From: a virus
IMG/VR virus record: IMGVR_UViG_3300025889_000180
Location: 1-49,665 of that record
Reading direction: 5' to 3' (one strand)
Length of the DNA: 49,665 nucleotides
The position numbers and the translations under genes are program-made. The notes below the pieces were generated by a model, which did no database searches, was not told the DNA's origin, and was given only the letters and a program-made list of their open reading frames with translations. This document shows, piece after piece, positions 1 to 5,811 of this stretch; position 1 is the first letter of the stretch, and every line of letters begins with the position of its first letter.

Positions 1-20
1 GTGTTTGTGCTGTGTAGCAT
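1..20 (-). CDS. 5' end of a minus-strand gene cut by the left edge (probable start of the DnaA-like gene)
   Basis: Only the first six codons (M-L-H-S-T-N) lie in the window. The ATG at 20..18 sits behind a complete Bacteroidota-type promoter and a 37-nt leader that is a near copy of the leader of the gene at 191-733, so a real gene start is well supported although the product cannot be read here. If the two window ends are adjacent with one missing base (modulo three), this start runs into the DnaA domain IV frame that is open at 49665 and gives a normal-looking N-terminus. That junction is an inference. Confidence 0.55.
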
Positions 21-66
21 GATGTGAGAGATTTAGAGTTTGTCAGAATCGACGATGCAAAGATAA
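18..66 (-). repeat. Promoter-leader direct repeat, copy 1
   Basis: This segment (start codon, leader and -7 box on the minus strand) matches 731-780 with about eight differences in 52 aligned positions. Both copies end exactly at a start codon, so what is duplicated is a promoter plus untranslated leader, not coding sequence. Confidence 0.85.
58..65 (-). promoter_or_regulatory. Early promoter, TATCTTTG -7 box
   Basis: The minus strand reads TATCTTTG, the Bacteroidota -7 consensus TAnnTTTG, with a TTTG -33 element 20 nt upstream. It would drive the gene starting at 20 and, if the window ends join, the whole replication operon. Confidence 0.75.
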
Positions 67-184
67 GGAACAGAATTCCAAAATCCAAATTTATTTTTTA
101 CCCTTTAGGGTAGTTTTCGCTTCTCATCGGCATGATGTATGTGCCGAACACGGCAACGTACACATCACACCATGAGGTGATGAG

Positions 185-203
185 CTTCCCTTAGAAAGGG
201 AAG
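185..203 (-). terminator. Hairpin over the stop codon of the gene at 191-733
   Basis: CTTCCCTT and AAGGGAAG form a perfect 8-bp stem with a 3-nt loop that includes the stop codon of the minus-strand gene. There is no strong T-run immediately after it, so it may be a weak terminator, an mRNA 3'-end stabilizer, or simply one more member of the local hairpin array. Confidence 0.45.
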
Positions 204-733
204 TCATCAGATGTTGGACAACCATCAGCAATCAAGGCTTCAGCCTCAATGCGGAGACGCTCCAACTCCGCAGAGCGATGACGTGCCATAGCCTCCTCAG
301 GAGACTCTCCTGGAAGGAGAGTAAGCTTCATCTGAGCCTTCTTACGAGCCTTCGGCTCGACAACCACAACCTCCTTACGAGGCTCGAAAGGCTGAGCATC
401 ACCTTCGGTGATTGCATGGACAACCTTCGTCTTGGTTACCTTGCCAACTTTGTTGGCAGTAGCAGTCTTGGCTTGAGCAAGCTCAAGACCTGCATCTGAC
501 GCCCTACGAGGAGAACGAACAGCCTTCTTCGAAGCCTTCGGCTTCTTGGCTGACTTAGCCTTCTTCGCAGATTCCTTAGGAATCTCGACAGATGACAACA
601 GCTCAGCAAGCTGAGCCATGGACGTGTTAACAGCTTTGAGCTTGCTCTCCGAAGGAGAGAAGACGAAGGAGTTAACGTTAGACTTCAACTGCTTTAGCAG
701 TTCGATACGAGTGATTTCTGATGTCTTCGACAT
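191..733 (-). CDS. Lys/Ala-rich basic protein with an SSB-like C-terminal tip
   Basis: The 180-aa product has an N-terminal helical segment, a histone H1-like Lys/Ala/Ser/Pro stretch around residues 53-80 (AKKAKSAKKPKASKKAV), a second basic patch near 125-135, and an acidic-hydrophobic end, TSDDFPF. The basic stretch suggests nucleic-acid binding. The ending resembles the bacterial SSB C-terminal tip (DDDIPF) that recruits host replication proteins; both points are inferences. Arg and Lys codons are mostly CGT/CGC and AAG, like the capsid gene and unlike the AGA-rich genes nearby, which suggests high expression. A strong early promoter lies at 772-779 with a leader shared with the left-edge gene. 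The coding sequence contains at least twelve perfect hairpins, so its RNA may have a role of its own. No family was recognised. Confidence 0.8.
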   Translation of the reverse strand: MSKTSEITRIELLKQLKSNVNSFVFSPSESKLKAVNTSMAQLAELLSSVEIPKESAKKAKSAKKPKASKKAVRSPRRASDAGLELAQAKTATANKVGKVTKTKVVHAITEGDAQPFEPRKEVVVVEPKARKKAQMKLTLLPGESPEEAMARHRSAELERLRIEAEALIADGCPTSDDFPF

Positions 734-780
734 GATGTAAGAGATTTAGATTTTGGCTGAATTGCCGATTGCAAAGATAT
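731..780 (-). repeat. Promoter-leader direct repeat, copy 2
   Basis: This is the second copy of the promoter-leader module at 18-66, ending at the ATG (733) of the Lys/Ala-rich protein gene. Conservation of the untranslated leader right up to the ATG suggests a shared regulator or RNA structure acting on both early transcripts. Confidence 0.85.
772..779 (-). promoter_or_regulatory. Early promoter, TATCTTTG -7 box
   Basis: The minus strand carries TATCTTTG with a TTTG -33 element 21 nt upstream, giving the full bipartite Bacteroidota promoter. It drives the gene at 191-733 through a leader of about 38 nt. Confidence 0.8.
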
Positions 781-1325
781 GGCGATGGGAAACGAAATGT
801 CAAATTTTTTGTCGACTAATTTCACTCGCCATTTTCCTGAGCATAATGCGCCCCCAAATCACGCGAAATTCGCGTATGTGCGTAACGTCATGCCCGCATC
901 ATGTGTGTCATGTGCGCCATCGTGAGGGAAGGTCGATATCTAACCTAAAGGTTAGGGGAGGGGGTTGTCCCTCCTTGAAACTTAACGGTTTAAAAACCGT
1001 TTGCTGTCGAACTGCTTCAACCGATGGGCTTTAGGAATCTGATTAACAGGCTATTAGCCTGGTAATCAAAAGCTAAAAGGTATGCAAGAATCCTAAAGGA
1101 TTCTAGGGGACGGGGTTGGTCAAGTCCGTTTCGGTGCAAGCACCGAGTCACTCATAGATACACATAATCCCCACGATCTGTATAGCTGGCATTTTTTTAA
1201 AGTCGGGTTGTGAACTGAGTTATGAACAAAACCCGCCTGTACACTGGTTAAAATGCTGTTACATAGAGACTTATGTGGTTTACTTAAAGTGTTACTTCAG
1301 ACTTGACTTTTACAAAAAAAAGTTG

Positions 1326-1333
1326 TAACTTCG
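1326..1333 (+). promoter_or_regulatory. Possible promoter for the structured RNA
   Basis: TAACTTCG differs from TAnnTTTG at one position and has a TTG 20 nt upstream (1303-1305). Transcription would start just before the nested fold at 1354-1428. This is weak evidence on its own. Confidence 0.3.
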
Positions 1334-1353
1334 CCAAGCTTGTTAGCGATAAA

Positions 1354-1428
1354 GCTTCGATGCTGTTTTAAGACTAAGGAGCTATCTTAGATACGTGCGT
1401 GTACGCACTAAAACAGAGACTACGAAGC
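1354..1428. ncRNA. Candidate structured RNA, nested four-stem fold
   Basis: Four perfectly complementary stems nest without conflict: P1 GCTTCG 1354-1359 with 1423-1428; P2 CTGTTTTA 1363-1370 with 1409-1416; inside P2, P3 CTAAG 1374-1378 with 1386-1390 (7-nt loop) and P4 GTGCG 1395-1399 with 1404-1408 (4-nt loop). P4 abuts the end of P2, as in a three-way junction. It is not a tRNA: no T-loop or anticodon arm fits. It could be a small RNA, a leader element, or a DNA cruciform at an origin. The strand cannot be decided from pairing alone, although the plus strand has a possible promoter just upstream. Confidence 0.55.
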
Positions 1429-1473
1429 GTCAGTCAAACATATTAAGTTGTGAAGGCGCAAAGACTGTTTTAT

Positions 1474-1481
1474 TATATTTG
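1474..1481 (+). promoter_or_regulatory. Promoter TATATTTG, 5 nt before ATG
   Basis: This perfect TAnnTTTG box lies 5 nt before the ATG at 1487 and opens the plus-strand gene series. A TTG lies 23 nt upstream, a looser spacing than at the early promoters. The short distance implies a leaderless or almost leaderless mRNA. Confidence 0.75.
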
Positions 1482-1486
1482 CAGTC

Positions 1487-1969
1487 ATGAAAGCGTTAAG
1501 ATACAATGGCGACCCTATCGACCCCAAGAAGCTAAAGAAGGGGATATCCTGGTCTGAGAGCAGAGGGGGTAAGTATATGATCAACCCTACTAGTTCTGCT
1601 ACGGGGATGTATGGGCAGCTTTATAGTCAAGTTGATGACCTCCCTATGATGCAGGGGGTATCTAGGGACTCGTTGGCGAGAGATATGAGACTACAGGATA
1701 TGCTCATGGACATGCGTATCAACGAAGGTATCGGTGGGCCTAGCTTAAGTAAGAACGCAGCTGATCTCGAAAGAGAGTATAAAGGACAGCTTGGGGAGCA
1801 ATGGAACTTCCGTCCTGATGAGGTAGCTGCTTTGAGTCACTTCTTAGGGCGTCAAGGAGCAAGGGAGTATTTTGCTTCTTTGAGAGACGGCAAGCCGTTT
1901 AATGTCCCAGGGGTGAATAAGACCCCAGAAGAATATTTACGTATTTATAATGAAGGGATAGAGAGATGA
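1487..1969 (+). CDS. Transglycosylase-like virion protein
   Basis: In this 160-aa product, residues 22-44 contain ESRGG...NPTSSATGMYGQ, resembling the active-site region of lytic transglycosylases of the SLT/goose-lysozyme fold (catalytic Glu, then a Ser/Gly-Ala/Thr-Gly-x-x-Gln stretch); E24 would be the catalytic acid. The rest, including a helical C-terminus, was not recognised. A virion-associated murein-cutting role is inferred and would fit the other cell-wall genes within 4 kb (HExxH protein, M15 peptidase). The ATG at 1487 is set by the promoter 5 nt upstream. The stop overlaps the next start (ATGA), so the genes are co-translated. Confidence 0.6.
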   Translation: MKALRYNGDPIDPKKLKKGISWSESRGGKYMINPTSSATGMYGQLYSQVDDLPMMQGVSRDSLARDMRLQDMLMDMRINEGIGGPSLSKNAADLEREYKGQLGEQWNFRPDEVAALSHFLGRQGAREYFASLRDGKPFNVPGVNKTPEEYLRIYNEGIER

Positions 1970-2229
1970 GTAAAAGAAATTACAGTCAAGAGTATGCTGA
2001 TTTTCATTCTTCTAAAGAAGCGATTCAAAAAAGATCTGAATTAAACAGCTACAACGAAAAAAATAAAGGCAAAGGAGACGCCTCTCATGATTCCAGTGGC
2101 AGGATAGTTGGACGCAGATCGGTTGCGGCTAATAGAGGAGACGGTCAGACTACTCAGGGCGATAGAAACGCTAGAGGAAAAGGAGCTAAAAGAAAGCCTT
2201 ATCGTTTGTGGAGAAAAACAAGGGATTAA
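1966..2229 (+). CDS. Small basic hypothetical protein
   Basis: The product is an 87-aa, strongly basic, Gly/Arg/Lys/Asn-rich protein without predicted membrane segments or recognisable motifs. It starts inside the stop codon of the upstream transglycosylase-like gene and is followed after 14 nt by the next gene, so it belongs to the same transcript. The composition suggests a disordered protein that may bind DNA or be packed in the virion, but no function can be assigned. Confidence 0.6.
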   Translation: MSKRNYSQEYADFHSSKEAIQKRSELNSYNEKNKGKGDASHDSSGRIVGRRSVAANRGDGQTTQGDRNARGKGAKRKPYRLWRKTRD

Positions 2230-2243
2230 ATAAATAGACAATT

Positions 2244-2960
2244 ATGACTAGACAAGAAGAAAGAGAAGCGCTTAAGCAAAAAAAGACCAACATGCGAGCC
2301 ATGCGTAAAGCAGGCAGGCGTGGAGATCAAGTTAGAGATGGGTACGAGGGGTATAAGGCTTTAAAGGCGGACGATGCTCGCGCGGCTAATACCGTACAAG
2401 AGCGTAGATCTGATAACTTTAACAAAGCAATGATAAGTGCTGCTCTTTTAGGAACTGCTGTTGGTGGTGCTGCTGTTTTAGCTCCTGGTATGTTAGCTGG
2501 CGGGCTTGGCGGTGGCGCTGCTGCTGCTGGTACTACCGCTGGTACGACAGCTGCGGGTACTGTTGCCGCTGGTACGACAGCAGGTGTGAGTGGTGCTACT
2601 ACTACTAGCGGATTGCTGGCTGGTTTAAGTGCAGCTCCTGGTGCAGGAGGGGTAGCGGCCAGTACTACTGCCGCCGCCACAACTGCTGGTACTGCTGCTG
2701 CCACCACCGCTGGTACTGCTGCTGCTAACACTATTGCAAATGTTGGAAGCGCATCGTCAAAAGCGCTGAGCCTTGGTCAGAAAGTAAATAAAGGATTGGA
2801 AATATCAAATCAAGTAAACGACGTCTACGGAGCCATAAAAGAAATGAATGAGCAATTTAATCAACCTCAGACTTACGAGGTAGAGCCTGGATCAGATTTA
2901 TTGACTCAACCTACTGGCCCTGACTACAGTTATTTTACTCCAACCTGGTACTATAATTAA
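2244..2960 (+). CDS. Ala/Gly/Thr-rich protein with glycine-zipper segment
   Basis: The 238-aa product has three parts: a basic N-terminus (residues 1-60), a long low-complexity Ala/Gly/Thr region (about 65-170) that begins with a hydrophobic glycine-zipper-like stretch (LGTAVGGAAVLAPGMLAGGL), and an acidic, polar C-terminus. The DNA of the middle part contains degenerate GCTGGTAC-type repeats. Such sequences can insert into membranes, and ejected internal virion proteins often have them; that role is an inference. An antisense open frame over the Ala-rich part is a composition artefact. Confidence 0.65.
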   Translation: MTRQEEREALKQKKTNMRAMRKAGRRGDQVRDGYEGYKALKADDARAANTVQERRSDNFNKAMISAALLGTAVGGAAVLAPGMLAGGLGGGAAAAGTTAGTTAAGTVAAGTTAGVSGATTTSGLLAGLSAAPGAGGVAASTTAAATTAGTAAATTAGTAAANTIANVGSASSKALSLGQKVNKGLEISNQVNDVYGAIKEMNEQFNQPQTYEVEPGSDLLTQPTGPDYSYFTPTWYYN

Positions 2961-2964
2961 TTAC

Positions 2965-2972
2965 TATATTTG
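2965..2972 (+). promoter_or_regulatory. Promoter TATATTTG, 4 nt before ATG
   Basis: This perfect TAnnTTTG box lies 4 nt before the ATG at 2977, in the short gap after the Ala/Gly-rich gene. No -33 TTTG is visible at the usual distance. Confidence 0.7.
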
Positions 2973-2976
2973 TGCT

Positions 2977-3384
2977 ATGAGATCAATTACGAAAGGTGGA
3001 GAACCTAAACAATCTATGAAGGTTTCTGGGCAGTACGCCCTGACGCCTATACAGCAAACCGAAGGTGGTGACCAGTTTGTAGAAATGGAACTACCTAACG
3101 GTAAAACAGCTACAGTTTTCGGCGACTGGGAAAGTTACGGTAATCCAGACCAGGAAGGTCGCATAGAGGATATGGACTACAGAATATACCCGCTTGGAGA
3201 CGGAACTTACGCTCTTGATGCTGGAGAGATGGAAAGCGAAATGATGAGAAATGAGGGCAGAGAGTTTGCAAGCCAAGCCCAAGGAGGTCAGGGAGCTTCT
3301 AAAATGGAAGATCTTTTAGAGATGCTGACCCAAAGAAAAGGGATGGGTCAATCACAAAATGGTGGAATGAGGCCAGTAAAATAA
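2977..3384 (+). CDS. Hypothetical protein
   Basis: This 135-aa protein has a central beta-rich segment (FVEMELPNGKTATVFGDWE) and a Met/Gln/Gly-rich, probably disordered C-terminus with a short helix near 108-120. No family was recognised. It has its own promoter with a 4-nt gap to the ATG, and the next gene follows after 5 nt. Its place among probable virion and lysis genes suggests a minor structural protein. Confidence 0.65.
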   Translation: MRSITKGGEPKQSMKVSGQYALTPIQQTEGGDQFVEMELPNGKTATVFGDWESYGNPDQEGRIEDMDYRIYPLGDGTYALDAGEMESEMMRNEGREFASQAQGGQGASKMEDLLEMLTQRKGMGQSQNGGMRPVK

Positions 3385-3389
3385 AAAAC

Positions 3390-3929
3390 ATGGCTTCACC
3401 TAAGTATACAAAATACCGATCTAATGAAGGTGCTTTAGGCACGGCAGAACAGAGGCTTGTTGGCGCTCTCCAAAGCCAAGGCGTCGGCGCTGAGGGGTTG
3501 ATGTATCTTTTGTCTTCTATGCGCTCACCTAGTGATCAAGAACGCATGAATGCTATGTTCTCTGATCGGCCAGAATATACTGCGCCTGGTAGAGCATACA
3601 GAACGGAGAGCGGTGCTGTAAGGTATCAACCACCGTCAGATATCGAAGGAGAGTACCTAGGAGAAGGTAGACGTATCACCAAAGAAGATGTAGCTGAGAT
3701 TACAGGCGGTAGAGCTGAAACGAAAGAGAGGGGACAGATTGCTGTAGCTAAGATGTTGGAAGATCCAGCGGTACTCAGATACTTTATGGATATATACGGT
3801 AAAGCTGGAGAAGCTTTTAGCCCTCGTTTAGCTAAAATATCTAGAGGTAAAGGATCAGAGGATTGTCAGCCAGATAGAACTGGTAAGATACCAGCTAGTT
3901 GCAAAGGCCAGAAGGACGCTTACAATTAA
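3390..3929 (+). CDS. Hypothetical protein
   Basis: The 179-aa product is mostly helical and polar, with a basic C-terminal third containing two Cys residues (about 161 and 171). No motif was recognised. The stop codon TAA overlaps the ATG of the next small frame (TAATG), a coupling used repeatedly in this genome. It is likely co-transcribed from the promoter at 2965. Confidence 0.6.
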   Translation: MASPKYTKYRSNEGALGTAEQRLVGALQSQGVGAEGLMYLLSSMRSPSDQERMNAMFSDRPEYTAPGRAYRTESGAVRYQPPSDIEGEYLGEGRRITKEDVAEITGGRAETKERGQIAVAKMLEDPAVLRYFMDIYGKAGEAFSPRLAKISRGKGSEDCQPDRTGKIPASCKGQKDAYN

Positions 3930-4066
3930 TGGGTAGTAAGAACTACTTCAATCCTAGATTAAAAAGAATAGATCCTTCGTGGGTGGCAGAAAAAAATAAC
4001 TTAAGAAATGACACCAAAAAAAACATCTCTAGAAAGAAAACAGGCAAGGGCGGGAAGGAGATATGA
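3929..4066 (+). CDS. Small hypothetical protein, 45 aa
   Basis: This short frame starts in the TAATG overlap with the upstream stop and ends 59 nt inside the next gene. The product is basic (N-terminus MGSKNYFNPRLKRIDPSW) and has no recognisable domain. The coupled start speaks for translation; the long overlap with the following gene and the short length speak against it. It could instead be a translational bridge to the gene at 4008. Confidence 0.4.
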   Translation: MGSKNYFNPRLKRIDPSWVAEKNNLRNDTKKNISRKKTGKGGKEI

Positions 4067-4604
4067 CAGAAGGGTAGGTAGAACACCTATTACAGACGCT
4101 AAGACACAAGATATGCTTATGGCTCTGTCTCAGATGAGGCAAGATGTAGATAACAAGTTGCCAGCTGGATCTTACCTCATGAACGAAAAGAGGATAATAA
4201 AATATCCTGGCGCTGGAGAAGACGTTATTGAACATGAAAAAGTCCACGCCGCCCAGCACAATATGCTTGGTCGGCTACGTGTTCAAGACCCAGAGATTAG
4301 AAAAGCTTCTAGAGCTCTTAATAAGTCTATAACCGAAGACCAATTAGCTTCATTTACAGAAGCTGGTAAGTACATAAGACAGCCCCATGAACTAGAAGCT
4401 CACCTTAGGGGTGCTGCACCAATGATTAAAAGTCTTGGACTAAAAGATAGTAGCTTTGACGAAATACTTATAGGACTGCAAAGAGCTGAGGAAGAAGGTG
4501 TTAGCAATCAAAACATGAGGAACTTGATGCTGTTTATGCAAAATGAGTTCACCCCAGAACAAAAAAATATTATTGAATCTGCTTTTAAATCTTCAGGGAT
4601 TTGA
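4008..4604 (+). CDS. HExxH zincin-like protein
   Basis: The 198-aa product contains HEKVHAAQH at residues 76-84, a zinc-metallopeptidase HExxH motif, followed about 50 residues later by HELEAHL (127-133), which could supply the third ligand as in gluzincin-like folds. The N-terminus is basic and the C-terminus helical. No signal peptide is visible, so it probably acts inside the cell or as a virion component. It lies between small virion-like genes and a lipoprotein/M15 peptidase pair. The family is not certain; catalytic function is inferred from the motif only. Confidence 0.6.
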   Translation: MTPKKTSLERKQARAGRRYDRRVGRTPITDAKTQDMLMALSQMRQDVDNKLPAGSYLMNEKRIIKYPGAGEDVIEHEKVHAAQHNMLGRLRVQDPEIRKASRALNKSITEDQLASFTEAGKYIRQPHELEAHLRGAAPMIKSLGLKDSSFDEILIGLQRAEEEGVSNQNMRNLMLFMQNEFTPEQKNIIESAFKSSGI

Positions 4605-4612
4605 TATATTGG
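4605..4612 (+). promoter_or_regulatory. Possible promoter TATATTGG, 4 nt before ATG
   Basis: The box matches TAnnTTTG at all but one position and sits exactly 4 nt before the ATG at 4617, the same spacing as at the perfect boxes. Confidence 0.45.
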
Positions 4613-4616
4613 CCTT

Positions 4617-4796
4617 ATGAAAAAATTTATTCTACTCCTTATTTCAGTCGTAACCCTGGCTAGCTGTTCACCTCATACTACGCCAGCTAAGCATCGTCGC
4701 TACCACAAGAGCAAGATGAAAGGTCCAGATTTTCCAGGCACAACATGCATGAACAATGAATCTCAGCAAGAATTTATCGCTCAAAGAAGTTATTAA
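4617..4796 (+). CDS. Small outer-membrane lipoprotein, possible o-spanin-like lysis protein
   Basis: This 59-aa frame encodes a signal peptide (MKKFILLLISVVTLASC) ending in a lipobox L-A-S-C with Cys17 as the lipidated residue. A short basic mature part of about 42 residues follows (HRRYHKSK), with a second Cys at 44. It overlaps the start of the M15 peptidase gene by 41 nt in another frame. Small lipoproteins beside or inside lysis genes are typical of o-spanins; a spanin role here is inferred, and a moron-type surface lipoprotein is the alternative. A promoter-like box lies 4 nt before the ATG. Confidence 0.6.
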   Translation: MKKFILLLISVVTLASCSPHTTPAKHRRYHKSKMKGPDFPGTTCMNNESQQEFIAQRSY

Positions 4797-5217
4797 GTCT
4801 AATACAGCAACTCGCCTTGGGATAGACAACACCCCAGAGCAATGGGAAATTAATAACTTGCGAGCCGTAGCCGATAACGTCTTTCAGCCGCTACGCGATC
4901 ACTTTGGCATCCCTATAGGAGTAAGCTCTGGATATAGGTGCAAAGCCTTAAATAAGGCTATCGGGGGGAGCAAGTACTCACAGCATATGATTGGTGAGGC
5001 TCTCGACCTGGACGCAGATATATATGGAGGTTTGAAGAACTCAGAGATATTCAACTATATCAAGAAAAACCTTGAATGGGATCAGATGATATGGGAGTTC
5101 GGCGATGACGAAGAGCCAGACTGGGTTCACGTATCGTACAAAGAGTCTGGGAATAACAGGAAGCAAATTAAAAGAGCGTACAGAGATTCTTCTGGCGTGT
5201 ATTATAAAGTAATATAA
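4756..5217 (+). CDS. M15-family peptidase (endolysin-like)
   Basis: The 153-aa product is a D-Ala-D-Ala carboxypeptidase-like peptidase of family M15A. The zinc-binding pattern SQHMIGEALDLD (H77, D84) and WVHVSY (H125) is complete, preceded by the conserved SSGYRC segment (58-62). It would cleave cross-links in peptidoglycan, either as endolysin or as a virion-associated enzyme; there is no signal peptide, so release through the holin is expected. The gene overlaps the upstream lipoprotein gene, and its stop overlaps the next ATG (TAATG). Confidence 0.85.
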   Translation: MNLSKNLSLKEVIKSNTATRLGIDNTPEQWEINNLRAVADNVFQPLRDHFGIPIGVSSGYRCKALNKAIGGSKYSQHMIGEALDLDADIYGGLKNSEIFNYIKKNLEWDQMIWEFGDDEEPDWVHVSYKESGNNRKQIKRAYRDSSGVYYKVI

Positions 5218-5354
5218 TGGCTAAAGCTAAACTTGTAGACTACGCACCAAAAGACACTAAAGTGTCTAGACCAGGTGTCCATGCTAAGACTAAATCCTCT
5301 AAGATTAAGACTAGTAAAAACTACAAAAAAGCCTATCGTGGGCAAGGGCGTTAA
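5217..5354 (+). CDS. Small Lys-rich protein, 45 aa
   Basis: The frame starts in the TAATG overlap with the M15 gene and encodes a basic protein beginning MAKAKLVDYAPKDTK and ending in KNYKKAYRGQGR. Small Lys-rich proteins of this type seem familiar from marine phages, always beside structural genes, but no function is known to me. The coupled start and the good composition support it over the overlapping alternative frame at 5275-5475. It converges with the reversed regulator gene and overlaps its 3' end by 4 nt. Confidence 0.6.
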   Translation: MAKAKLVDYAPKDTKVSRPGVHAKTKSSKIKTSKNYKKAYRGQGR

Positions 5355-5770
5355 AGAGCGTTGTAAAAACGCTGTACCGCTAGCCTACCTTTCTGCGATA
5401 GCGCATAACGAACTCTGTAATTATATTTTGTTTCATCACGGAACAGATGATCCTCTAGAGTATTCGAAGGTGTAAGCTTATCGAAATGTTTGTATATATA
5501 CCCAGCTATAACCAGTGGGTATATCATCCTGTCCGCTAAGTTCTTTCGATTCATTCCATATTCAGAAGCCAAGTAGTCTATGGTGAAGAATTCAAGATCG
5601 TATATAAACAACATTAGGTTTAAATAAGATTTAGTCAGATCGGGATTGTTTTCAATAAAATCATTTGTAGCCGACCTAAGATTTTTTAAAAAGTTTTTGT
5701 TTATATATTTTTCAGGAAGTTTTGATGCCTCTCTGAATAACCTTGATTTTTTAACCGTAGATTTAGGCAT
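5351..5770 (-). CDS. Winged-helix transcription regulator, reversed in the late region
   Basis: The 139-aa product has a helix-turn-helix/winged-helix arrangement in its second half: FFTIDYLASEYGMNRKNLADRMIYPLVIAGYI around residues 60-91 looks like a recognition-helix region followed by a wing, and the C-terminus (RYALSQKGRLAVQRF) resembles the end of MarR/PadR-like domains. It is the only gene on the minus strand between 1487 and 41702 and faces the next gene across 41 bp. That gap contains a palindrome over the -7 box of the divergent gene. Control of the adjacent promoter, and perhaps of its own, is inferred. The exact family is unknown. Confidence 0.7.
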   Translation of the reverse strand: MPKSTVKKSRLFREASKLPEKYINKNFLKNLRSATNDFIENNPDLTKSYLNLMLFIYDLEFFTIDYLASEYGMNRKNLADRMIYPLVIAGYIYKHFDKLTPSNTLEDHLFRDETKYNYRVRYALSQKGRLAVQRFYNAL

Positions 5771-5784
5771 AGATATTATTATTG

Positions 5785-5797
5785 TATCTTTGAGATA
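5785..5797 (+). promoter_or_regulatory. Promoter TATCTTTG with overlapping palindrome (possible operator)
   Basis: The -7 box TATCTTTG (5785-5792) for the gene at 5812 is part of a perfect inverted repeat TATCT-TTG-AGATA (5785-5797). It lies between the divergent regulator gene and its neighbour, where a repressor site would block the box. Confidence 0.55.
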
Positions 5798-5811
5798 AAC
5801 AAATTTACATC

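Larger units (their letters stand above)
99..1146. repeat. Array of short perfect inverted repeats (hairpins)
   Basis: About twenty perfect or near-perfect hairpins with mostly 5-8 bp stems and mostly 3-6 nt loops lie in about 1 kb. Clear ones are at 99-112, 142-155, 185-203, 304-322, 345-359, 398-412, 442-458, 472-487, 531-545, 569-585, 601-616, 645-659, 687-702, 861-875, 940-955, 957-974, 984-1001, 1040-1068, 1087-1104 and 1131-1146. Stem sequences differ, but loops recur: CAAG (478-481, 607-610, 1137-1140), TAAA or its complement TTTA (104-107, 693-696, 946-949, 991-994, 1094-1097), and TTC/GAA. The array crosses the coding gene 191-733 and the non-coding region beyond it. It is not a CRISPR array, since there is no common direct repeat. 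Its function is unknown. Confidence 0.85.
734..1486. other. Gene-free divergent region between early and late operons
   Basis: No convincing gene was found in these 753 bases; the open frame at 753-1034 is short, lacks a promoter or recognisable product, and is crossed by hairpins. The region holds an early minus-strand promoter, hairpins at 861-875, 940-955, 957-974, 984-1001, 1040-1068, 1087-1104 and 1131-1146, a 6-bp stem at 1204-1235, a nested multi-stem fold at 1354-1428 and the first plus-strand promoter at 1474-1481. This is where an origin or a master control region would be expected. No clear DnaA box or iteron set was seen. Confidence 0.7.

Noticed and set aside
753-1034. 93-codon open frame
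   Set aside because: No promoter, no recognisable product, Cys/Arg-rich random-looking sequence, and crossed by several hairpins.
734-1486. CRISPR array or iteron array
   Set aside because: The repeats are inverted and each has its own arm sequence; there is no common direct repeat with spacers.
734-1486. DnaA boxes for the DnaA-like protein
   Set aside because: No clear TTATNCACA-type site was found on either strand by eye; TTATGTGG at 1271 is not a good match.
2327-2731. Antisense Ala/Pro/Val-rich frame of 134 codons
   Set aside because: It is the complement of a GCT/GGT-rich low-complexity stretch, which opens antisense frames by composition.
5275-5475. 66-codon plus-strand frame
   Set aside because: Overlaps the better-supported 45-aa gene at 5217 and the reversed regulator gene.
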